64,000 nucleotides of DNA from Bosea sp. RAC05 (GTDB lineage Bacteria > Pseudomonadota > Alphaproteobacteria > Rhizobiales > Beijerinckiaceae), in assembly GCF_001713455.1 (NCBI RefSeq), contig NZ_CP016464.1, positions 2,218,001 to 2,282,000 of the forward strand, in the 5' to 3' direction. Every line of letters begins with the position of its first letter. Position 1 is the first letter of the stretch. The position numbers and the translations under genes are program-made. Shown in pieces: positions 8,768-16,965 of the stretch. The notes under the pieces are model-generated. The model was not told the DNA's origin, ran no database searches, and saw nothing but the letters and a program-made list of their open reading frames with translations.

Positions 8768-10195
8768 ATGAATCTGCTCGACCCTTTCCTGCAGAGCGCC
8801 GAGCTGCACGGCGACCGCACGGCGATCGTGGCCGGGAACGGCGACAAAACAAGCTTCGCCGATCTCATCGCGGTTTCGTCGGCGCTGGCCGCGGCGTGGC
8901 GGCGCGCCGGCATCGGCAAGGGCGACCGCGTCCTGATCGCGATGCCGCTGGGGCCTTCGCTCTATGCAGGTCTCGCGGCACTCTGGCGCATCGGCGCCAT
9001 CGCGGTACTGCCGGAGCCGGCGCTCGGCCTCAAGGGCCTTCGTCATGCCGCCCGGGCAACCTCGCCCAAGGCCTATCTCAGCGACGGCTGGTATCGGCTG
9101 CTGAAACATCTCGTGCCTGAACTCTGGCCGATCAGGCTTTCGCTCACGCCCGCCGACAGATCTGTGACGGGCGACCCGCTGGAGGGGCTGTCGCTCGATC
9201 ACCCCGCGCTGATCTCATTCACCAGTGGCTCGACCGGCAGGCCGAAGGCGATCCAGCGCAGCCACGGCTTCCTGGCGGCGCAGAGCGCTATTCTGGCGGA
9301 GCTGCTGGCGCCGCAACGCACCGATGAGACCGACCTCGTCGCCTTTCCGGTCTTCGTCGTCGCCAATCTCGGCATGGGCGTAACCTCGGTCCTGCCGCGA
9401 TGGAACCTGCGCCGGCACGATCAGGCTGAGCCCGGCCTTATCGCCCGACAGATCGCCGAGGAACGCGTGACGCGAGCGCTCCTGCCGCCATCGGTCTGCG
9501 AGGCGCTGACCCACCCCGCCGCGTCCTTGCGGCTGGACACAATCTTCACGGGAGGCGGCCCGGTCTTCCCTGACCTGCTGGAGCGCCTCGCGGAGACGAT
9601 GCCAGGAACAGACATCGTCGCGGTCTACGGCTCGACGGAGGCCGAGCCGATCGCGCATCTGCACCACCGCGACATCGAGCCCGAGGATTGGCACGCCATG
9701 AAAACCGGGGCTGGCCTGCTTGCAGGGCGCCCGGTCGAGGCCATCCGCGTCGCCATTCGCGAGGACGAGATCATCGTTGCCGGCGATCACGTCAATAAGG
9801 GCTATCTTGACCCTGCCGATGACGGCGCGACCAAGTTGCGGCGCGAGGGCGAAATCTGGCATCGCACCGGCGATGCTGGCCGTTTCGATGGCGCAGGCCG
9901 GCTCTGGCTCGGTGGCCGGCTCGATGGCCGGGCCGGCGGGATGCTTCCCTTCGGCGTCGAGGCCGCATCCCGGTTCTGGCCAGGCGTTCGCCGCAGCGCG
10001 CTGGTCGAGTCCGGTGGACGCGCGCTTCTGGCTGTGGAAGGCGATCTGGACCAGTTCCCGGCCTGGACCCGCGCAGCAGCCCTGATCGGCGACGTGCGCG
10101 TGATGCCGATCAGCGAGATCCCGCTGGACAAACGTCACCGCTCAAAGGTCGACTATGTCACACTACGGGCTAACCTCGAGGGCTTGGCGCAATAG
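8768..10195 (+). CDS. AMP-dependent acyl ligase, OleC-like
   Basis: A 475-residue adenylate-forming enzyme. Seen: the phosphate-binding loop TSGSTGRPK from Thr152, the adenine-site VYGSTEAEP, the HRTGDAGRFD hinge motif, and the C-terminal catalytic lysine region PLDKRHRSKVDY with Lys460. The C-terminal D.RH..K form recalls OleC-type enzymes (beta-lactone synthetases of long-chain olefin pathways), although fatty acyl-AMP/CoA ligases also fit. It starts 4 bases after the acyltransferase stop; the ATG at 8768 is preceded by GAGCGG. The frame extends upstream inside the previous gene and is not used there. It is the last gene of the seven-gene operon. No acyl-carrier protein is nearby, so the acceptor (CoA, lactone or amine) is unknown. 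Confidence 0.82.
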   Translation: MNLLDPFLQSAELHGDRTAIVAGNGDKTSFADLIAVSSALAAAWRRAGIGKGDRVLIAMPLGPSLYAGLAALWRIGAIAVLPEPALGLKGLRHAARATSPKAYLSDGWYRLLKHLVPELWPIRLSLTPADRSVTGDPLEGLSLDHPALISFTSGSTGRPKAIQRSHGFLAAQSAILAELLAPQRTDETDLVAFPVFVVANLGMGVTSVLPRWNLRRHDQAEPGLIARQIAEERVTRALLPPSVCEALTHPAASLRLDTIFTGGGPVFPDLLERLAETMPGTDIVAVYGSTEAEPIAHLHHRDIEPEDWHAMKTGAGLLAGRPVEAIRVAIREDEIIVAGDHVNKGYLDPADDGATKLRREGEIWHRTGDAGRFDGAGRLWLGGRLDGRAGGMLPFGVEAASRFWPGVRRSALVESGGRALLAVEGDLDQFPAWTRAAALIGDVRVMPISEIPLDKRHRSKVDYVTLRANLEGLAQ

Positions 10196-10807
10196 CGGTT
10201 TCGTGGCCGGCAGATGGCTTGGCAGCCGTTTCGCAGACACGAGTGGTGGGGCAGCCACGAAGGCCCGCTGGGCCCGTCTCAGATCGACGGCCATAGCAGA
10301 CGTGCGCCAAGAGCTGATATTCAGTCTCTGTCCGGTACCGGACATTTGCAATCGGCTTGCATCAGCGCGTTCCCCCGCTTGGCACAGACGCGTTGGGCGT
10401 CACTCGGCTGATACTTGGCTGGACTAGGGGACCGCGCAGCTAGCCATGCAGCCGCGCCAATCAGCCACCCTGCGAGAGAGTGTTGGCGCCTGCAAACACG
10501 AGGTTGATTTGAACCTCTTCGTTCGGCGGCTGATGCCGGGCGCCTGTGAAGCTCGCGATCGGTGTTACCGCTGTATTGGTTCTGCGGCTGGCCATCAGCC
10601 CGACCGACAGGCGCCTCCCTGACGACACGCCGCCCGGGAGCCGTTACGCCAAAATGCTCCGGGGTGGGCCATTCCTGAGGTTGGCTTCTCGACGCTCGCG
10701 AAAGGAGTGCCCTCCGTTGTCGATCGAGACAATGTCTGCCGTGCTGAGGTTCGAGATTTATCAAATCGGAGGCTCATGATTGAGCATATGAACGGCGTAA
10801 AACACCT
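10196..10807. other. Intergenic region without recognisable gene
   Basis: About 610 bases between the end of the biosynthetic operon (plus) and the end of the flagellar cluster (minus). Both neighbours end here, so no promoter is required. Frames on both strands are short and compositionally unlike the neighbours. I saw no tRNA, no transposase fragment and no clear rho-independent terminator with a T-tract. Confidence 0.45.
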
Positions 10808-11713
10808 TCAGTTGAGATAATCCATCAGGTTGAGCGACTGCACCTTCGCCAGCGCCGAGTAGGACGCCTGAAGCTGCGTTTCGTAGGACGAGAGCTCGAC
10901 GGCGATGGCCGTCACGTCCGCCCCGTTGATCGCCGAGATCAGGCTCGTGGCTTCGTCCTGATAGTCGGTTTGCGCGGCGGTGCTGCGTTCGAGTGTGGCG
11001 GCGTCAATCGAAAGCTTGGCCTGGACCACGGCGAGTTGGTCGATCGCGTCCACGGTCAGGTCCGAGATCGCCTGCAGCGTCGCCGTATCGGGAGGGGTGG
11101 TCGCGTTGGCGATGGCGCTGAGCGCGCGCAGCGCCTGCTCGAAAGCGCTGGCATCGCCCGTGACGCCATAGGTCAGCGTGCGCTCCGAGGAGAGCGCGAC
11201 CGAGGCCTTCACGCTGTTGCCCTGATAGTAGCTCGTATCCTGCGTCGCTGCGTCCGTCGCCGCATAGGCCGAGAGATTGACCGGTGCGGTCCCGGTGTCG
11301 CTGCCGGCGAAGAGATAGCGCCCTTCGAAGCGGGTGTTGAGCAGGCTCGCGAACTCCTCCAGCAAACTCTGCGCGGTAGCGGCCAGCGTCGCGTCGTCGT
11401 CGCCGCCCGCGCTGATGGCGGAAGACAGGCTGGTGCGGAAGCTCGACATCAGCTCGTTCATCGAGCCGACGGCATCGTACATGACTTGGACGCGGTTGCC
11501 CGCCTCCTCGGCGGCGCTTGACTGGCTTTTGGAGCGGGCCAGCGAGACCTCGAGGCTGACCAGCGTGCCCGCCGAGCGGCCCAGCCCGCCATAGTCGGTC
11601 GAAACGGCGCCGGAGGCCTGCTGCAACTGGGCCTCGCTCATTCTGGACTGGGTGCGCAGAGACGCCTCCAGCATCCGTTCGCTCATGGCGAAAGTCGCGA
11701 CGCGGGTAATCAT
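10808..11713 (-). CDS. flgL: Flagellar hook-associated protein 3 (hook-filament junction)
   Basis: A 301-residue protein with the flagellin-like N-terminal coiled-coil domain (MITRVATFAMSERMLEASLR..) and a C-terminal helix ending QSLNLMDYLN. FlgL is one of the two junction proteins between hook and filament, exported through the flagellar type III system, hence no cleaved signal peptide. It lies 30 bases downstream of flgK in the same direction, the usual order. The middle part is rich in Ser, Thr, Ala and Asp, as in secreted axial proteins. It is the last gene of the flagellar cluster. A second flagellin is an alternative, but length and position favour FlgL. Confidence 0.88.
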   Translation of the reverse strand: MITRVATFAMSERMLEASLRTQSRMSEAQLQQASGAVSTDYGGLGRSAGTLVSLEVSLARSKSQSSAAEEAGNRVQVMYDAVGSMNELMSSFRTSLSSAISAGGDDDATLAATAQSLLEEFASLLNTRFEGRYLFAGSDTGTAPVNLSAYAATDAATQDTSYYQGNSVKASVALSSERTLTYGVTGDASAFEQALRALSAIANATTPPDTATLQAISDLTVDAIDQLAVVQAKLSIDAATLERSTAAQTDYQDEATSLISAINGADVTAIAVELSSYETQLQASYSALAKVQSLNLMDYLN

Positions 11714-11743
11714 CGGTTCCGTTCCCCTCGGGCCGTCGCGACG

Positions 11744-13486
11744 TCAGGCTGACGCCGCGACCTGAAGCAGGGTGTCGAACATGCTGTTGAGCGTTTCCAG
11801 AAGCTGGGCGGCGGCCGCATATTGCTGCTCCAGCTCCGAGAGCTTCGCGGTTTCCTCGTCGAGATTGACGCCTGACTGCGAGGACAGGGAATCGGCCAGG
11901 GATTGCTGTGCGCTTTCGCTGGCCTCCAGCACCGTGGCGTTGCTCTGCGCTGTGGCGGACACGCCGGCGACGATCTTGGCGGCATAATCGGCGAAGGAGG
12001 CGCTCGATGCTTTGAGGCTGCCCGCCGCCGCGAAGTCCTGGTTGCCGGACAGGGCGGACGCGAGCGCCTGTCCGATGCCGCTCTCGCCGATGCTGACGAC
12101 CGTCTCGCCGACGGCTGGGCTGTTCTCGACGGAGAGCGCCGAAGTCGCGAGCAGGCCTGGCGTCGCCAGCAGGTCCTGGCGCACGGCGATGGTCGCGGCG
12201 TCGCTGCCGGTCAACAGGTCGTTCAGGCCGAGATAATCCGACAGGCCCTGATCGGAATCGCCGGCGACGCCGTCGACGTCGGCGATGGCGACACCGTTCG
12301 TGGCGGCGTCGGCGCTGACGACCAGATGGCCGGATGCATCGAGCGAGGCCGAGAGACCGTCGACGGCTTCGATGGCTGAAACGAGATCGCCGACCGTGGC
12401 GTAATCCGACAGATCGAGATCGGCATAGCTGACCAGCGCGCCGTCGGCGTCGGTGACGGCGAAGCGGGTCGTGCCGCTGCCCGTGAAGGCGTCGCTCGCC
12501 GAGAGGGCTGTCGAGCCGGTCAGCGTCGAGGGCGGGGGCAGCGAGGACCCGGCGTTGTGGATGCTGTTCAGCGTCGCGATCAGAGCCGTCGCCAGTTCGT
12601 CGAGCTCCGCCTGTGCCGCGGGGAGAACGCTGTCGCGCTGCTCGACCAGGGCGCCGAGCGCGCCGGACCCGAGCTGCGCGGTGATGTCCTTGCCGTTGAC
12701 GGTGATCGCGTCGAACACCGTCGCGCTCGTGACGGCGGCGGCGCTGGAATAGGAGAGTTCGTGGACGCTGCCATCGAGCAGCGTCGTGCCCGATGCGGTG
12801 GTGATCCGCATCTGGTTGTCCGCCGTCACATAGTAGCGGACCTCCATCTGTTCGGAGAGTGTCTGGAGGGCGGTGTTGCGCTGGTCCTCGAGATCCGCCG
12901 TCGGCTCGCCGCGGCTCTGTGCGCCGGCGATCCGGTCATTGAGCGCCGCGATGGCGTTGAGGGTATCGTTGATCGTCGCCACCGTCTGCTCGATCGCGTC
13001 ATCGGCATCCGCGCGCAGGCCCTGAATGCCGTCGGAGGTCTCGCGAAGCTGGCTGGCCAGCGTGTCGAGCGCGGCGATGGCGGAAGCCTGGAGCGTCTCG
13101 CTTTCCGGCGTCCCGCTCAATGCCGTCAGGGCGGTCTCGAGATCGGCCAGGCTGTTGGCCAGCGAGGTCCCGCCGCTGTCGCTGCCGGTCGTCGAGCCGA
13201 GCAGGTTCTGCAGCTTGTCGGCATAGGTTCCGGCCGTGGTCGCCGCACCCAGCGTGCTCGTCGCCGCCACCAGATCCTGAAGCAGGTATTTGTCGACCGT
13301 GCTGGTGACGGCCGTCACGCTGACGCCGGACCCGACGGTGCCGGTGGAAACGGCGCTCTGGGTCGCGACCTTACGGGTGTAGCCCTGCGTGTCGGCGTTG
13401 GCGATGTTCGCCGAAGTCAGCGCCGTCTGCATCTGCGTGACCGCCAGGGAGCTGGTGGCAATGCTGCGGATGGCGGAGAAGGACAT
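11744..13486 (-). CDS. flgK: Flagellar hook-associated protein 1
   Basis: A 580-residue axial protein. The N-terminus (MSFSAIRSIATSSLAVTQMQTALTSANIANADTQGYTRK) carries the ANIAN..TQGYTR signature of rod/hook/FlgK proteins. The C-terminus (SGVNLDEETAKLSELEQQYAAAAQLLETLNSMFDTLLQ) matches the FlgK C-terminal helix. The middle is a low-complexity Ala/Ser/Asp region typical of variable surface domains. FlgK is the first hook-filament junction protein. It precedes flgL by 30 bases and follows the FlgN-like gene by 24 bases, so export chaperone and substrate are co-transcribed. Confidence 0.92.
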   Translation of the reverse strand: MSFSAIRSIATSSLAVTQMQTALTSANIANADTQGYTRKVATQSAVSTGTVGSGVSVTAVTSTVDKYLLQDLVAATSTLGAATTAGTYADKLQNLLGSTTGSDSGGTSLANSLADLETALTALSGTPESETLQASAIAALDTLASQLRETSDGIQGLRADADDAIEQTVATINDTLNAIAALNDRIAGAQSRGEPTADLEDQRNTALQTLSEQMEVRYYVTADNQMRITTASGTTLLDGSVHELSYSSAAAVTSATVFDAITVNGKDITAQLGSGALGALVEQRDSVLPAAQAELDELATALIATLNSIHNAGSSLPPPSTLTGSTALSASDAFTGSGTTRFAVTDADGALVSYADLDLSDYATVGDLVSAIEAVDGLSASLDASGHLVVSADAATNGVAIADVDGVAGDSDQGLSDYLGLNDLLTGSDAATIAVRQDLLATPGLLATSALSVENSPAVGETVVSIGESGIGQALASALSGNQDFAAAGSLKASSASFADYAAKIVAGVSATAQSNATVLEASESAQQSLADSLSSQSGVNLDEETAKLSELEQQYAAAAQLLETLNSMFDTLLQVAASA

Positions 13487-13510
13487 GGCCGGCCTCGGCT
13501 GGATGGGGTG

Positions 13511-13966
13511 TCAGAGATAGCGGCCCGGCCGTATCGCCCGGGCTTCGTGCGGTCCTGCGGTCCGGCCATCGGCGCCATAGCGGCTGGGCGGCGGCGCCGC
13601 TTGTTCGCGGATCGCCCGCATGATCGCGTCGATGCGGCGGCGCGTCGCCGCCATCGAGGCGCGCAGGCTTCCGACATTGGCGTCCATCTGCCGGCGCAGC
13701 ACCTCGTTCTTCTCGACCAGCCGGGCGCGCAGGGCCCGATCGGCCCCCGCGAGCACGATTTCGCCGCTGCGTAGCGTGGCAATCCAGCGGGAGAAGATCT
13801 CGGCGAGCTCGCGCTTGCGGGCCACGACATGGGAGGTCGAGCCCGGAATTCCGGTGGCCATCAGCTCGTTTTCCTGGGCGATCACGGCGATCATCTCATC
13901 GAGCAGAGTGAGCAGGGCGCGTGCGGCAGCGTCGGGGGTGGTGGGCGGCATGGCGGTGTCCGGCAT
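13511..13966 (-). CDS. FlgN-like flagellar export chaperone
   Basis: A 151-residue predicted helical protein. The N-terminal half (ALLTLLDEMIAVIAQENELM...ARKRELAEIF) has the heptad-like E.ELM...KRE pattern of FlgN chaperones, and the second half (LVEKNEVLRRQMDANVGSLRASM) continues the helical hairpin. FlgN binds FlgK and FlgL in the cytoplasm and delivers them to the export gate. Position just upstream of flgK supports the call. The C-terminal ~30 residues are Pro/Arg-rich and probably disordered. The family is weakly conserved, so this is a context-aided call. Confidence 0.6.
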   Translation of the reverse strand: MPDTAMPPTTPDAAARALLTLLDEMIAVIAQENELMATGIPGSTSHVVARKRELAEIFSRWIATLRSGEIVLAGADRALRARLVEKNEVLRRQMDANVGSLRASMAATRRRIDAIMRAIREQAAPPPSRYGADGRTAGPHEARAIRPGRYL

Positions 13967-13969
13967 GGT

Positions 13970-14311
13970 TCAGCGCCTGACGGGGATGTCTGAGAGGGCC
14001 CCGGCGCGGTGATAAGCGTCCACCGCGCGGTGGGCGGTCAGTCGGTCGTCGAGAGCGCTGCGCATCTCGTCACGCGCGCCGCGCAGCGCCGCGATCGCGA
14101 AATCGAGATTGGCGAGGGTGACGAGCGCATCCTTGCGCTGGCGCTCGGGCGGTCTGGCAGCCGCCGGTTTGAGGCGGGCGCCGGCGATCTGCTGTTTCGC
14201 TTCGCTCTCCGCCGCGGCAAGCCTCGCGAGCAGCGGGTCCTGCGCGAGGATATCGGGGGCGGCGGCACGTATCGGGCGCGCAACGCGGGGGGCGGGGCGG
14301 TTCCTTTTCAT
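13970..14311 (-). CDS. Small hypothetical protein in the flagellar operon
   Basis: A 113-residue basic protein. Its first ~60 residues are Pro/Arg/Ala-rich and low-complexity. Residues ~60-100 (ALVTLANLDFAIAALRGARDEMRSALDDRLTAH) form a probable amphipathic helix pair. Its ATG overlaps the stop of flgE (ATGA at 14308-14311), and 3 bases separate it from the FlgN-like gene, so it is almost certainly translated with the cluster. The helix region could be a second small export chaperone or a FliJ-like coiled coil, but I do not recognise a family. Confidence 0.55.
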   Translation of the reverse strand: MKRNRPAPRVARPIRAAAPDILAQDPLLARLAAAESEAKQQIAGARLKPAAARPPERQRKDALVTLANLDFAIAALRGARDEMRSALDDRLTAHRAVDAYHRAGALSDIPVRR

Positions 14312-15570
14312 CGCATCGCACTCAGCAGCGTGTCGTACATGCTGTTGACGGAGGACATGACCTGCGCGGCCGCCGAATAGGCCTGCTGCGCCGCCATCAT
14401 ATTGCTGAATTCCTGGCTGGTGTCGGTCGTACTGGCCTCGAGCATGCCGCCCGAGATCGTGCCGGCGCCGTTGGTTCCCGCAATATGGAGGGCGCTGGCG
14501 CCGGAGACGGAGTTGGCCGCGTAGATGCCGCTGCTGAGCGAGGTCAGCCCGTCGGCATTGTTGAAGGTGGCGACCGCGACCTTGTAGATCGCCCGGCGCT
14601 GATCGTTGTCATAGGTCGCATAGACCGTGCCGTCGTCACCGAGCTCGACGCCGGTCAGCGTGCCGTAGCTGATGCCGTCCTGATCGTATTCCAGCGAGAC
14701 CGACACATCATCATCGCCGGTCGAGAGCTGGCTCAGCCCGCTCGATGATCCCGCCGCTCCCATGTCGACGGTGATCGCGCTGGCGGCCGCCCCGGTTGTC
14801 CAGCCCGTGAATGACAGAGTGGGCGGGCTGGGGGTGGTCGAGGCGAGCGTCCCGTTGGTGTTGAAGCTGATCGAGATTGTGTTGCTGGCGGGCGAGGTCG
14901 CCAGCTCCGTGCTGCCGTCCGAACTGGTGGGATTGGAGAAGGACGCGCTCCAGCTGTTCTCGGCCGTCTTCGTCCAGGTGATCGTCGTGGTGGCGGCGGT
15001 CCCGAGCGAATCGTAGAGTTCGAGTTCGCTCTCGAAGGTGTCGCCGATGGCGGCGTCGGCCGGGAGGTTGGCCTGCAGGGACAGGCTGGTCGTGGCGGCC
15101 GCGATGCTGCCGATCGTCTTCGTGTCGATGGTCTGGAGTGCGGCGGTGCTGGTGGCTCCGGTGACGTTGCCGTCGGCGTCGGTCGGCCAGCCCTGGAGGT
15201 AGTAGTCGCCGTTGGACAGATAGCCGTTCTTGTCGATCGTGAACTGGCCGTTGCGCGAATAGTAGACGTCGCCATTGGCGGAGTCGTTGCTGACGACGAA
15301 GAAGCCGTTGCCTTCGATCGCCATGTTGGTCGCTGTGGCCGAGGAAACCAGCGAGCCCTGCGTCGAGATGCTGGAGACGCCGGTGACGGCGACGCCGCCG
15401 GCCGAATAGGCGGAGGAGGAGGAATCGGCGATCAGGCTCTCGAAGCTCGCCGTGGTCGTCTTGTAGCCGTAGGTGTTAGAGTTCGCGAGGTTCTGGCTGA
15501 CCATCGACAGGGTCGAACTCTGGGCCGACAGGGCCGAGACAGCCGAATTCAGGGCGCCGGTGAGACTCAT
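14308..15570 (-). CDS. flgE: Flagellar hook protein
   Basis: A 420-residue axial protein. N-terminus MSLTGALNSAVSALSAQSSTLSMVSQNLANSNTYGYK has the conserved S..LA(N).NT.GYK motif of hook/rod proteins. A central FlgE_D2 type region is followed by the conserved C-terminal LEASTTDTSQEFSNMMAAQQAYSAAAQVMSSVNSMYDTLLS. FlgE polymerises into the hook. The FlgD capping-protein gene lies 48 bases upstream in the same direction, fitting the hook-building pair. The end overlaps the next small gene by 4 bases. Confidence 0.93.
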   Translation of the reverse strand: MSLTGALNSAVSALSAQSSTLSMVSQNLANSNTYGYKTTTASFESLIADSSSSAYSAGGVAVTGVSSISTQGSLVSSATATNMAIEGNGFFVVSNDSANGDVYYSRNGQFTIDKNGYLSNGDYYLQGWPTDADGNVTGATSTAALQTIDTKTIGSIAAATTSLSLQANLPADAAIGDTFESELELYDSLGTAATTTITWTKTAENSWSASFSNPTSSDGSTELATSPASNTISISFNTNGTLASTTPSPPTLSFTGWTTGAAASAITVDMGAAGSSSGLSQLSTGDDDVSVSLEYDQDGISYGTLTGVELGDDGTVYATYDNDQRRAIYKVAVATFNNADGLTSLSSGIYAANSVSGASALHIAGTNGAGTISGGMLEASTTDTSQEFSNMMAAQQAYSAAAQVMSSVNSMYDTLLSAMR

Positions 15571-15618
15571 GGCGGTTACTCGACGTTACGCGGGAACTGG
15601 ATCGTGCGGCGGCTGCGC

Positions 15619-15939
15619 TCAGGCGGAGATGTTCAGCTGCGACGAGATCGCGTCGACCGAGCTGTAAAGGTTGCTCACGGTCGAGGAGAGGCTGGTCATC
15701 GTCGAGGACAGCGAGGCCAGCGTGTCGTTCATCGAGACCTGCTGGCTGTAGCTGGCATAGGACAGCATCTGCGATGCCAGCTGGCTCGCATCGGTCGGCT
15801 CGAGCGGGTTCTGGTTCTGCAACTGCTCGACCAGCAGCGTCATGAACTCGCTGTCCGAGAAGGAGGACGACGAGGTCGAAGTACTGGCGGTGCTGGCTGC
15901 TGTCGTCGTTGTGGACGAGGAAACCGAACTGACGCTCAT
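15619..15939 (-). CDS. flgD: Flagellar hook capping protein, short form
   Basis: A 106-residue protein with the FlgD N-terminal core: FMTLLVEQLQNQNPLEPTDASQLASQMLSYASYSQQV, the segment needed to direct hook assembly. It begins with a Ser/Thr-rich export region. The C-terminal FnIII/Tudor-like domains of enteric FlgD (over 200 aa) are absent; short FlgD proteins are common in alphaproteobacteria, so this is not evidence of truncation. The gene lies directly upstream of flgE. A CtrA-type box lies 170 bases upstream (16109-16124). Confidence 0.85.
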   Translation of the reverse strand: MSVSSVSSSTTTTAASTASTSTSSSSFSDSEFMTLLVEQLQNQNPLEPTDASQLASQMLSYASYSQQVSMNDTLASLSSTMTSLSSTVSNLYSSVDAISSQLNISA

Positions 15940-16108
15940 GGCGAGCCTCCCTGATGCCGCGGGACGGTTCAGGTCCCGGAGCGGCGTTTCGATCGAGCGC
16001 GGCGGTCTTCGGCCGGCTCGAAGTTGAAACGCGGGAGCTCAGATTTTCAGGCGGCGATTATTGGCGGACACGGCGAAAAACGCAGCGACTCGACGCTGAA
16101 CCTCAGCG

Positions 16109-16124
16109 TTAAGCTTGTCTTAAC
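16109..16124 (+). promoter_or_regulatory. Putative CtrA binding box upstream of flgD-flgE
   Basis: The sequence is TTAA, seven bases (GCTTGTC), then TTAAC, followed by CAT, which matches the alphaproteobacterial CtrA consensus TTAA-N7-TTAAC exactly. It also forms a perfect inverted repeat GTTAAG-CTTGT-CTTAAC (16108-16124). It lies in the only sizeable gap of the flagellar cluster (15940-16191), about 170 bases upstream of flgD, which is on the minus strand. CtrA is an established activator of flagellar genes in this class; the match is seen, the function inferred. Confidence 0.55.
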
Positions 16125-16191
16125 CATCGATGTTGGGATTGCGTTAAGGTTTGACCGCTCTTGCGCAAGCAGGAACCCGACACAGCAGGCC

Positions 16192-16452
16192 TCAGGCCCG
16201 GCTCGTCTCGCTGGTGGGGGCGGGGTTGGAGCCGAGCGCGGCGCGCACGATCCGGTCTGCCAGGCCTGCTGGCGCACGGATGACGAGCTGGTCGCGCAGG
16301 GCCGTGCGCAAGGCCGCAGCGTCCTGGAACAGTGAGCGCGACTCCGGCTCGCGCGCCAGAAACTCAAGCGCGCGATCGCGGTCGGCGAGTGGCCAGGCCG
16401 ACAGATCCTCGCCGTGGCGGTCGATCGCGTCCTGCAACTCGCTGCGATTCAT
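16192..16452 (-). CDS. Small soluble protein, possibly anti-sigma-like
   Basis: An 86-residue protein without membrane segments. The opening (IDRHGEDLSAWPLADRDRALEFLAREPESRSLF) resembles the short HG.DL..WP...R..A..FLA......R segment found at the N-terminus of many alphaproteobacterial small proteins that accompany ECF sigma factors. The remainder (LRTALRDQLVIRAPAGLADRIVRAAL) is helical. It sits between fliS and flgD within the flagellar cluster, while the ECF sigma gene lies 3 kb upstream at the cluster edge. Partnering with that sigma factor is possible but unproven. Confidence 0.5.
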   Translation of the reverse strand: MNRSELQDAIDRHGEDLSAWPLADRDRALEFLAREPESRSLFQDAAALRTALRDQLVIRAPAGLADRIVRAALGSNPAPTSETSRA

Positions 16453-16542
16453 GTCGGCGCGTTTCCCGCTTGCGTCTCCTTGTGTGTAAACTGTTTCGGA
16501 TTGTTGTGGAACCGGCGAAGCTGCCGTTTCGGCAGGCTGCGG

Positions 16543-16965
16543 TCAGCGCCGCATCGGAGCCTTCGCCGCGGGAGCGACCTGCGCCTTGGGCGCCAGCCCC
16601 GCGATCTCCGCCCAGCTGTTGCGCAGGCCGGTGAGGTGAAAGATGATCTTTTCGTAGCGGAAGGCGGCGTCGCGCCTTCCATAGGCGGTGTGGATCGCCA
16701 TGATGTTGTAGGTGTAGGCCTTCAGCAGCTGCTGGGCGACCTCCTCGCCCTTGTCGAAGCGCAGGCAGTGGCAGAGGCCGCGCAGGATCGTCGAGGATTT
16801 GGTGATGCAGGCGTGGCTCTCCTCGTGGCGCCGGTCCTGCGTCGCGAGGATCGCCAGCCTGAGCTGGCGGATCGCCTCGTCATAGAGCTTGACCACCGCG
16901 ACGAGCGGATGGACCTGGGCGGCGACCCGGCGATAGGCGGCGAGAGGCTGGGCGTGCTGGTTCAT
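16543..16965 (-). CDS. fliS: Flagellin export chaperone
   Basis: A 140-residue helical protein of the FliS family. Visible: AYRRV near the N-terminus, HPLVAVVKLYDEAIRQLRLAI (the FliS VxLYDgAI motif), ITKSSTILRGL, and LLKAYTYNIMAIHTAYGRRD. FliS binds the C-terminus of unpolymerised flagellin. The ATG at 16965 overlaps the TGA of fliD (ATGA), so I prefer it to the GTG at 16980 inside fliD. The C-terminal ~20 residues are a Pro/Ala/Lys tail. Confidence 0.88.
   Translation of the reverse strand: MNQHAQPLAAYRRVAAQVHPLVAVVKLYDEAIRQLRLAILATQDRRHEESHACITKSSTILRGLCHCLRFDKGEEVAQQLLKAYTYNIMAIHTAYGRRDAAFRYEKIIFHLTGLRNSWAEIAGLAPKAQVAPAAKAPMRR

Noticed and set aside
10321..10779. Short frames on both strands after the ligase gene
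   Set aside because: Overlapping frames of similar poor quality; no domain or conserved motif recognised.
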